Part shown: positions 14,543-19,945 of the stretch, piece after piece
Layout of the letters: the number at the start of each line of letters is the position of its first letter
Position numbering within the stretch: the stretch's first letter is position 1
Source: an uncultured Acetatifactor sp.
Lineage (GTDB): Bacteria > Bacillota > Clostridia > Lachnospirales > Lachnospiraceae
Direction of reading: 5' to 3'
DNA: 19,945 bases
Assembly (NCBI GenBank): GCA_910586435.1
Contig: CAJUGT010000070.1
Location: 1-19,945 of the forward strand
Made by a program: the position numbers and the translations under genes
The notes under the pieces: generated by a model
Told to the model about the DNA's origin: nothing
What the model saw: only the letters and a program-made list of their open reading frames with translations
Database searches by the model: none

Positions 14543-15154
14543 ATGGATTCACTGGAAAACATACAAATGACTATGCAAAATCGCTGCAATAAGCTTGGGA
14601 AACTTCTACACGGTTTGTTTTGGCTGTATATCATTATAACATTGATTTTATTAACCCTATGGGGAGTATGCGCATTGATTACTCCTGAAACATTTTTTTC
14701 AACAGAACAGTATGGAAACGCTGCTAAGGTTGGTTTTCATACTGGCCAAAAGGGATTATATGTATTTGTAACCAATACCAGCTTTTCCATGAATGGATAC
14801 TCCTCTAAAAAATTGTATGGTATTCTATGGGGAATCACATGGGGATACCAGATACTGTATGGGACAATTTTATGGTGTTTGTCTTCCCTCTTTCACTATA
14901 TAAAATCGGAGGGAAGTCCATTCACCTTATTATGCAGCCGTCAAATCCGCCGCATAGGTTTCCTGCTTTTGTGTATTTTCATTTATAAGAATATTTTTGA
15001 AGCCGCTGTACTCTTTATCTGGGGACCTGCCACCGCCCGGACAGCACTTGTCAGCGACTTGCAACCAGCATTCATTGGAGGGCTTGTATTATGTCTAAGC
15101 TATATATTTGAATATGGCATTGTTTTGCAGCAGCAATCTGACGAGACACTGTAG
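14543..15154 (+). CDS. DUF2975 family membrane protein
   Basis: This 203-residue membrane protein has about four hydrophobic segments (LFWLYIIITLILLTLWGV, the GILWGITWGYQILYG region, FLLLCIFIYKNIFEAAV, and FIGGLVLCLSYIFEYGIV). That layout, and an XRE/YozG-type regulator directly downstream, match the DUF2975 family. Its biochemical role is unknown. The ATG at 14543 has AGAGGTGG just upstream; the frame is open from 14438 but lacks a ribosome site there. The regulator gene starts 12 bases after its stop, so the two form an operon. These are the only plus-strand genes in the element. Confidence 0.82.
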   Translation: MDSLENIQMTMQNRCNKLGKLLHGLFWLYIIITLILLTLWGVCALITPETFFSTEQYGNAAKVGFHTGQKGLYVFVTNTSFSMNGYSSKKLYGILWGITWGYQILYGTILWCLSSLFHYIKSEGSPFTLLCSRQIRRIGFLLLCIFIYKNIFEAAVLFIWGPATARTALVSDLQPAFIGGLVLCLSYIFEYGIVLQQQSDETL

Positions 15155-15166
15155 AGGGGTGAAAAG

Positions 15167-15382
15167 ATGGCAATTATTTTGCGCTTGGATAGAGTGATGG
15201 CTGACCGTAAAATATCACTTAACGAATTAGCCCAACGGGTTGGCATATCAAATGTAAACCTTTCAAAAATAAAAACAGGAAAGATCAGCGCAGTGCGCTT
15301 CTCCACTCTGAATGCCATTTGTGATGTTTTAGATTGTCAGCCAGGAGACATACTGGAATTTCAGCGTGATTCAAATCAATAG
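15167..15382 (+). CDS. XRE-family transcriptional regulator (YozG-like)
   Basis: A 71-residue protein made of a single Cro/CI-type helix-turn-helix: KISLNELAQRVGISNVNLSKIKTGK contains helices 2 and 3, and the tail ICDVLDCQPGDILEF is typical of the YozG-like group that accompanies DUF2975 proteins. It binds DNA and probably controls its own operon. The ATG is preceded by GAGGGGTG. It is convergent with the OLD nuclease gene, with only 11 bases between the stops. Confidence 0.9.
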   Translation: MAIILRLDRVMADRKISLNELAQRVGISNVNLSKIKTGKISAVRFSTLNAICDVLDCQPGDILEFQRDSNQ

Positions 15383-15393
15383 GCGCACAAGAA

Positions 15394-17274
15394 TCATTCC
15401 GCAGTGAGTTCATACTCCCCTGTGGCCTGCCGGCTGCTCTCAAAATAAGGGAATCGCTCCAATGCGGCAAAAATATCCTGGAAGTCTTCTCTGGGGGCCA
15501 GATTGATATACCTCTCCAACAGCTCCTTCTCCTGGTCCCTGTATTTTCCGTAGAAAATATCAAAAAGATTGTGCCCTCTCAGGTAGACACGTATCTCTTC
15601 CATGTGTACTCTCACATCCTCCACCGTCTCCAAACCGTGCCCCAGAATCTCCTGCAAATGCCGTCCGCTCACCAGACGATGAAGGTATTCCTTCCATTTA
15701 TCCAAAAGAATCCTGTAAAACTCCTCTTCCGACTCCACGACACCCAATTTTGCCATAACCTCCGGATTTAAAAAGTAGTTTTCAAAGGAATAATATTTTA
15801 GTATCAGAACGTTCTCAGGCTTCACCCTTGGAAGCTTATCCATATCCTCCCGGCCCCGCTCCTCATAGTAACGGCAAAGCTGTCCCCGAAGTTTTTCAGG
15901 GTCCTTGCCGTCGCTGTCACGAATCATGAGAAACTGATCCCGAAGATACACCTGATTCATATACTTTAAATTGGCATATGTCTTGATATTGGTACAGCTG
16001 TTGGTGGTGATAATCGCGATACGGCGCAGATTTCCCTGACTGTCCGTGGTTTCCTCGTAATATTTTGCCAAAAGCAAGGGCAGACGGGATTTGTCCTGTT
16101 TCCCCTCCACAATAAACACAAAATTAACATGCATCAAATCCCCTGCCGAGTAGCCCAGATCATCCAGAATCGCGCTGATATCCGTCTTGCTCCGTACATC
16201 GCTGGCTCCGTCCTCTCCAAGCACCACCTGACGTATCTGCCTGCTGTTGAAATTTGCCAGCAAATTGGGCGAATGGGTTGTAAAGATAACCTGATTCTTG
16301 GATGCCAGACGATACAGAATGGTACCGCACACCTTCTGAAGACTTGGATGAAGAAAAATCTCCGGGTCTTCAATCATAATAATGCTGGAAAGATTTTCCT
16401 CAATCTGTGTATAGGCTTCCAATAGAGAAAACAGATAGATGGACCGCATCCCCTTCCCCATCCGTGATATGGGCCTGGAAATATTCTGCGCCGGATGACG
16501 AATTTCTGTTGTTACCTCCAAGATTTTTTCCACATCACGGTTCATAGAATACAATATACTTTCATGCCCTCCGTTTTTGTGAAAGCAATCATTGACCATC
16601 CGGGCAAAAGTATCCAGATTCAATTGGTACAGCTTATAATCCAGGAGTTTGGACGTTTCCAGGGCATCCAGCTGGGCCGGACTCTTCTGCTCAATCAGTC
16701 CGATACAGTGGAAACAATGACTGCATAATCTGGCCTGATTAAACATACAACAGCCCGACCTCATCTTCTTCAGAATTTCATCTTCCTGCAAAAGCAATAA
16801 ATCACTCTGAAGCTGTTCCATGCGCCGCTCCGTGTCCACATGGTATATTTTGGGAAACACTTCTTTTATATATGGGTTATGTTTACTGACGCCATCCTGG
16901 TATCGGAGCCTTCCATCCCCATTGGCCGTCATGGTAAATGTCAGCATATTGTTGGAAAAAGAGGGAAGTTTACGGCAAAAATCCTGCATCCATGCGCTCT
17001 TTTTCCGGTATTGGCTCACCATCCCCCTGCGCCGCAGCAAATCAAGGTCGTTTTCCGTAAACGCAAGAGAGACCTGAATCTGTATCTTTCCCCCTGCTCT
17101 GCCGAAATCCTCCGGTCCAATGGCATATTCGCCCCCCGCCGCCCGAACGGCATCCAGCACAGTGGTCTTGCCAGTATTGTTCTGCCCCACAAGAATCAGA
17201 GCGTTTTCAATTCCTGAAATATGCATATCATGAATGGATTTAAAATTTCGTATGTGAAGATCTGTAATTTTCAT
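15394..17274 (-). CDS. OLD-family ATP-dependent endonuclease
   Basis: This 626-residue protein joins an ABC/SMC-like ATPase to a TOPRIM nuclease. The start MKITDLHIRNFKSIHD leads to Walker A GQNNTGKTT (30-38), Walker B IIMIEDPEIFLHP (298-310), and H-loop VIFTTHSPNLLANF. The TOPRIM part shows FIVEGKQDKSRLP (E390) and RDSDGKDP (D453, D455). OLD proteins cut DNA and are recurring phage-defence components, including GajA of Gabija. No UvrD-like GajB partner is present, so this is not a complete Gabija system. An unusual cysteine cluster (C175, C176, C184, C187, C190) interrupts the ATPase and may bind zinc. The ATG at 17274 has GAGGAGGGG upstream and lies inside the 3' end of the AAA/PD-(D/E)XK copy 2 gene (35-base overlap), so translation is probably coupled. 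Confidence 0.9.
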   Translation of the reverse strand: MKITDLHIRNFKSIHDMHISGIENALILVGQNNTGKTTVLDAVRAAGGEYAIGPEDFGRAGGKIQIQVSLAFTENDLDLLRRRGMVSQYRKKSAWMQDFCRKLPSFSNNMLTFTMTANGDGRLRYQDGVSKHNPYIKEVFPKIYHVDTERRMEQLQSDLLLLQEDEILKKMRSGCCMFNQARLCSHCFHCIGLIEQKSPAQLDALETSKLLDYKLYQLNLDTFARMVNDCFHKNGGHESILYSMNRDVEKILEVTTEIRHPAQNISRPISRMGKGMRSIYLFSLLEAYTQIEENLSSIIMIEDPEIFLHPSLQKVCGTILYRLASKNQVIFTTHSPNLLANFNSRQIRQVVLGEDGASDVRSKTDISAILDDLGYSAGDLMHVNFVFIVEGKQDKSRLPLLLAKYYEETTDSQGNLRRIAIITTNSCTNIKTYANLKYMNQVYLRDQFLMIRDSDGKDPEKLRGQLCRYYEERGREDMDKLPRVKPENVLILKYYSFENYFLNPEVMAKLGVVESEEEFYRILLDKWKEYLHRLVSGRHLQEILGHGLETVEDVRVHMEEIRVYLRGHNLFDIFYGKYRDQEKELLERYINLAPREDFQDIFAALERFPYFESSRQATGEYELTAE

Positions 17275-18982
17275 ACCCCTCCTCTGTCCCAATCAGGACC
17301 TTTTTTCCACAAAACGCAAATCCATATTTGCGGATACGTTCCTCCGGAATTCCTTTTGCTGTAAGCGCCTCCTGATAACGCTTCCTTTCTATCTGCCCAA
17401 GCGCTTCCCGGACTGTATCAGAAAGCTCCCGCTCGCCTTCCTCCTGTACCTTAAATTCCAATATAATCGCGTCATCCTCTTCCGACCTCGGCTCAAGCAT
17501 CACGTCATACCTTCCAAACCCGCTTTCTCTGTTAGAAGTCACCGTATACCTGCCGGCAAGCTCTACCATCAGCCCCAGGACAAACCCATGATAAAAACGC
17601 TCCGGTTCTTCCTCTGAGGGATGTTTCCCCGTGTCGAAATAGCTGAATGACTGTAAGGCGACTTTGTTCATGTAAGTATTCATCCCCTTTATGTCACAGG
17701 TGAGCAAAGCTTCCAAAAACGCGTTCTTCACTCTGTCGCATCTTACAAACCACCTTTGTATCATCTGCTCAAACATTACCTGAACTTCCAGATTGGGAAT
17801 CTTCAACTCAAATTCGGCTTTTCTTCTCGAGATATTAAATTCATAATGAACCACTTTCAGATACCCGCTTGCAAGAAGAAGGCTCCACACAGCAGTATCC
17901 CCTCCGGAATGCGCTCCTTCCATATCAAGCTGGCTGAACACAATCTGTTCATCAAGAGTGGTTTTAAAAGATTCCCCCCGCAGCAGCCTTTCCATTGTCA
18001 TCTTAATCTCCGAACTTCCCACCTGAATCAGTTTCCCGGCCAGACTGTTGCTGCTGGTATTGGCCCAATATATTCCAATTCTCTTTTCATCAAGGAAACT
18101 GACAATGGACCATGGATTATATATATCTGTCATTTTCCCAAATGAAAATCCATCATACCATTCTTTTACAAGCTTCTTTTGATCAGACAGTCCAAATTTG
18201 TCCAGCGCGGCAAATACCTCTTTTTCTGTAAAGCCAAAACTGTCCTCATATTTTTCCGATGTTACCGTCACCACTTTCAAATTATTCAGATCAGAAAAGA
18301 TGGATTCCTTACTCACCCGTGTGATCCCTGTCATAATGGCACGTTCCAGATACGGGTTGGTTTTAAATGTGGAATGAAAGAGGTTTCTGATAAAGGCCAC
18401 CAGCTCACTCCAATATCCGCTCATATACGCTTCCTGCATGGGAGTATCATATTCATCCAACAGGAGAATTACCTTTTTCCCATAATACCTGGAAAGAAAA
18501 TCCGTCATTTTATGAAGCGCCCATGTGGCTACTCCATCCTCCATATCAAAAGTTACACTCCGAAAATAATCCTTCTCATTTTCTGACAAAAGATTACTAT
18601 CCAACAGGAAATTATTTTTGTTATAAACATCTTCTATAATCCGGTTCATGGACTGCCTCGCCCCCCTGTAATCCGATTCCTTTACATTGGCAAATGACAG
18701 ACTGATGACCGGATATGTCCCCTGCAAATTCCGATATGTTTCATCCTCCCAAATGGAAAGTCCTTCAAACAGCTCGCTTTTCCCCGCATGTTTGACAGAA
18801 AAAAAATAGTCCAACATACTCATATTCAATGTCTTGCCGAACCTTCTGGGCCGTGTAATAAGCGTCACATTATCTCCGCTTTCCCACCAATCCCGTATAA
18901 AATATGTCTTGTCTATATAAAAACAGCCCTCTTTTCGGATTGTCGCAAAGTCCTGATTGCCAATACCTATCTTTCCTGCCAT
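17240..18982 (-). CDS. AAA-ATPase_like / PD-(D/E)XK nuclease protein, copy 2
   Basis: This 580-residue paralogue of the protein at 8301-10040 is similar along the full length. It has the P-loop RPRRFGKTLN, Walker B KVILLLDEYDTP, the MTGITRVSKES segment, and the nuclease core GFGRYDVMLEP followed by IILEFKVQ. The C-terminus carries an additional tail of about 12 residues (from EEGYENYRSS) that reads through the start region of the OLD gene. The ATG at 18982 has AGAGG upstream and its own promoter. Molecular function in the family is unproven; a nuclease controlled by an ATPase is the simplest reading. The linkage to the OLD gene suggests a joint expression unit. Confidence 0.88.
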   Translation of the reverse strand: MAGKIGIGNQDFATIRKEGCFYIDKTYFIRDWWESGDNVTLITRPRRFGKTLNMSMLDYFFSVKHAGKSELFEGLSIWEDETYRNLQGTYPVISLSFANVKESDYRGARQSMNRIIEDVYNKNNFLLDSNLLSENEKDYFRSVTFDMEDGVATWALHKMTDFLSRYYGKKVILLLDEYDTPMQEAYMSGYWSELVAFIRNLFHSTFKTNPYLERAIMTGITRVSKESIFSDLNNLKVVTVTSEKYEDSFGFTEKEVFAALDKFGLSDQKKLVKEWYDGFSFGKMTDIYNPWSIVSFLDEKRIGIYWANTSSNSLAGKLIQVGSSEIKMTMERLLRGESFKTTLDEQIVFSQLDMEGAHSGGDTAVWSLLLASGYLKVVHYEFNISRRKAEFELKIPNLEVQVMFEQMIQRWFVRCDRVKNAFLEALLTCDIKGMNTYMNKVALQSFSYFDTGKHPSEEEPERFYHGFVLGLMVELAGRYTVTSNRESGFGRYDVMLEPRSEEDDAIILEFKVQEEGERELSDTVREALGQIERKRYQEALTAKGIPEERIRKYGFAFCGKKVLIGTEEGYENYRSSHTKF

Positions 18983-19019
18983 AGTGTCTTCCTCTCTTCA
19001 CACAGGTTGCTCTCTTCTT

Positions 19020-19048
19020 ATTATATCCCCATTCTCTTCATTGCACAA
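19020..19048 (-). promoter_or_regulatory. Promoter of AAA/PD-(D/E)XK copy 2 and OLD
   Basis: TTGTGC (19048-19043) and TATAAT (19025-19020) are separated by 17 bases that include GGGGA before the -10. The resemblance to the copy 1 promoter indicates common ancestry of both gene and control region. Confidence 0.6.
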
Positions 19049-19083
19049 TGAAATATTTCCATCCTCTGCATGAGCCCGCGCGT

Positions 19084-19190
19084 AAAAAGGGACCATCGCA
19101 TTAAGAGTCATGGACACTAGATAAGGTATGCCTGATTGCCTGACATCCTGTATCTTGTGTAGAATTTCTTAATGCGACAGCCCCTTTCTT
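19084..19190. repeat. 107-bp imperfect inverted repeat, MITE-like
   Basis: TCGCATTAAGA (19096-19106) pairs with TCTTAATGCGA (19167-19177), the outer AAAAAGGG with CCCTTT, and the interior ACACTAGATA with TATCTTGTGT at one mismatch. The whole segment folds into one long hairpin with no ORF. The ends, read as GGGGCTGTCGCATTAAG, resemble insertion-sequence termini, so it may be a miniature inverted-repeat element. On the minus strand it ends in CCCTTTTTAC just after the truncated spoIIID, so it can also act as a terminator. Confidence 0.6.
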
Positions 19191-19203
19191 TCAACTAACC
19201 ATT

Positions 19204-19335
19204 CTATTTTGTTACGTCTTTATGTACAGTACTTTTGCTGACTCCGAAAGCCTTGGCGGTCTGCCTGACCGTGGCATTGCTGTCAATGATATAATTGGCG
19301 ATGCTGATGGCACGCTCCTCAATATAATCTTTCAA
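19204..19335 (-). pseudogene. spoIIID: spoIIID, 5' half (residues 1-42, truncated by the element)
   Basis: This segment encodes the N-terminus of SpoIIID. The start is MKDYIEERAISIANYII, and the helix-turn-helix ATVRQTAKAFGVSKSTVHKD binds DNA in the intact protein. The start is TTG at 19335, supported by GAGGGG seven bases upstream and by the family start. After codon 42 the frame enters element DNA and ends with Lys and TAG at 19204, giving a 43-residue truncated product. The 16-bp repeat at 19211-19226 covers codons for HKDV, and swapping to the left copy continues in frame into ERLTQVNP at 8048-8202. The rebuilt protein has 87 residues, the normal SpoIIID size. A sigma-E-type promoter lies just upstream, so the half-gene is still positioned for mother-cell expression. 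Confidence 0.93.
19211..19226. repeat. Right attachment site core (attR)
   Basis: GTTACGTCTTTATGTA is identical to 8187-8202 and in the same orientation. To its right lies spoIIID codon 37 and earlier; to its left is element DNA (ATTCTATTTT). Direct orientation predicts excision rather than inversion. Confidence 0.9.
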
Positions 19336-19364
19336 AGGAATACCCCTCAAGAATACTTTTTACC

Positions 19365-19394
19365 ATTGTATGAGGAATTCCCCAGGGGTATGAC
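19365..19394 (-). promoter_or_regulatory. Sigma-E-type promoter of spoIIID
   Basis: On the minus strand GTCATACC (19394-19387) and CATACAAT (19372-19365) are 14 bases apart. The -10 matches the sigma-E consensus CATACAnT fully, and the -35 matches the GTCATA part. Sigma-E control of spoIIID is established in Bacillus. The start codon is about 30 bases downstream of the -10. Confidence 0.75.
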
Positions 19395-19437
19395 TGAAAC
19401 GGCCCTTTGGGGCAAATAATTCTTTCCTGCGTAAGTC

Positions 19438-19945
19438 TCAGTCCATTACCATCTTCTCATAGATACCTCTGACTCGCTCACAGGAACTGCCATGGAGATA
19501 TTCATGCCAGAATTGAAAAGAGGTAATCACGTTGGCTGCTCTCATATGTCTTAGCAGCTCCTTGGATGAAATCAATTCCCCTGTAAGCTCTCTTCTCTCC
19601 TGGCAATACAATTTAACCGCTCTTTCCGGCGCTATTTCCACTCCGTCCGCTCCCAGACGGCTTAAGAAAAAGCTGATGTCACCTGAAGCCCCTCCGGCGC
19701 CCACCCCCTGCCAGTCGCAGACTACAATATCGCCATTTTTCTTCCTGAGCAGATTATCCCAATGAAAATCCCCATGACACAAAACCTGTGCCTCCCCATG
19801 ATGCCAATGGAGAATGTCATTGAACTCGCCCGCTGCCCTCTCCAATATCTTCTCATCAAATACGCCGGGATGCTCCGCCAATACGGACCGCCACCCCACC
19901 AGGCAGCTTTCTATTCCCTTATCATCCAAATCCTCCGGCTCCTTT
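19438..19945 (-). CDS. Aminoglycoside phosphotransferase (APH) family protein, 3' part
   Basis: The reading frame is open to the right edge of the window (KEPEDLDDKG), so the N-terminal ATP-binding lobe is missing and only about 168 residues are seen. The Brenner-type catalytic loop CHGDFHWDNLL is followed by VVCDWQGVG, the metal-binding aspartate segment, and then SGDISFFLSRL, as in the APH/choline-kinase fold. Such enzymes phosphorylate small hydroxyl-containing substrates; the family includes antibiotic kinases, sugar or choline kinases and spore-coat CotS-like proteins. The substrate cannot be read from this fragment, and no resistance claim is made. The gene lies just upstream of spoIIID on the same strand, with the spoIIID sigma-E promoter between. 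Confidence 0.8.
   Translation of the reverse strand, partial: KEPEDLDDKGIESCLVGWRSVLAEHPGVFDEKILERAAGEFNDILHWHHGEAQVLCHGDFHWDNLLRKKNGDIVVCDWQGVGAGGASGDISFFLSRLGADGVEIAPERAVKLYCQERRELTGELISSKELLRHMRAANVITSFQFWHEYLHGSSCERVRGIYEKMVMD

Larger units (their letters stand above)
8187..19226. mobile_element. spoIIID-interrupting, skin-like element with serine recombinase
   Basis: The element is bounded by 16-bp direct repeats that lie inside spoIIID. Recombination between them would release an 11,024-bp circle carrying one repeat and leave one in the chromosome. It encodes a large serine recombinase, the enzyme class that excises the sigK-interrupting skin element. Cargo includes an AbiL-like pair, an OLD nuclease and two AAA/PD-(D/E)XK proteins, and no phage structural genes. 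Whether excision is limited to the sporulating mother cell cannot be read from sequence. Internal repeats suggest it consists of two tandem units (see the entries at 8203-10313 and 10304-10329). Confidence 0.88.

Noticed and set aside
15394..17274. Complete Gabija system.
   Set aside because: The OLD nuclease resembles GajA in layout, but no UvrD-like GajB gene is adjacent; the neighbour is an AAA/PD-(D/E)XK gene.
8187..19226. Prophage.
   Set aside because: No capsid, portal, terminase, tail or lysis gene is present; the only mobility gene is the serine recombinase.
8187..19226. CRISPR array built from the repeated segments.
   Set aside because: There are only two or three copies, spaced kilobases apart, with the logic of attachment sites; no cas genes are present.

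Overview
The window looks like a chromosomal segment from a spore-forming member of the Clostridia, most likely a Lachnospiraceae-type gut anaerobe. The reasons are a moderate G+C content, strong GGAGG-type ribosome binding sites, a Firmicutes-type small alarmone synthetase, the sporulation regulator SpoIIID, and the AAA-ATPase/PD-(D/E)XK family typical of these genomes. No database search could be run, so all family names rest on motifs read by eye.

Positions 1-8186 are ordinary chromosome. They hold an unassigned structured stretch (1-227), a RelQ-type (p)ppGpp synthetase, a small conserved protein of unknown role, a hemolysin III/PAQR membrane protein with a structured leader, galE, and a three-gene minus-strand operon. 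That operon encodes a VWA/metallopeptidase-like protein, a MoxR AAA+ ATPase and a leucine-rich-repeat protein.

Positions 8187-19226 hold the main discovery. The gene for the mother-cell regulator SpoIIID is cut in two. Its 3' half (residues 43-87) lies at 8048-8202, and its 5' half (residues 1-42) at 19204-19335, still behind a convincing sigma-E promoter. The two halves meet at identical 16-bp direct repeats (8187-8202 and 19211-19226). Recombination between them would remove 11,024 bp and restore an 87-codon spoIIID exactly in frame. The interrupting element carries its own large serine recombinase, so it has the layout of the sigK-interrupting 'skin' element but in a different sporulation gene.

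The element also carries two paralogous AAA-ATPase/PD-(D/E)XK proteins, an AbiL-like pair (AAA15 ATPase plus RloB), an OLD-family nuclease, a DUF2975/XRE-regulator pair and a small unknown protein. It is therefore a phage-defence-like cargo on a sporulation-gene intervening sequence. A 34-bp repeat (8197-8230 and 10314-10347) and an internal near-perfect dyad with a central TG (10304-10329) suggest two tandem units. One is a 2.1-kb cassette with only the first AAA/PD-(D/E)XK gene; the other is the recombinase-bearing unit.

After the element, 19438-19945 is the 3' part of a phosphotransferase (APH) family gene that runs off the window. In the excised chromosome the minus-strand order would be phosphotransferase, spoIIID, VWA protein, MoxR ATPase, LRR protein, galE.
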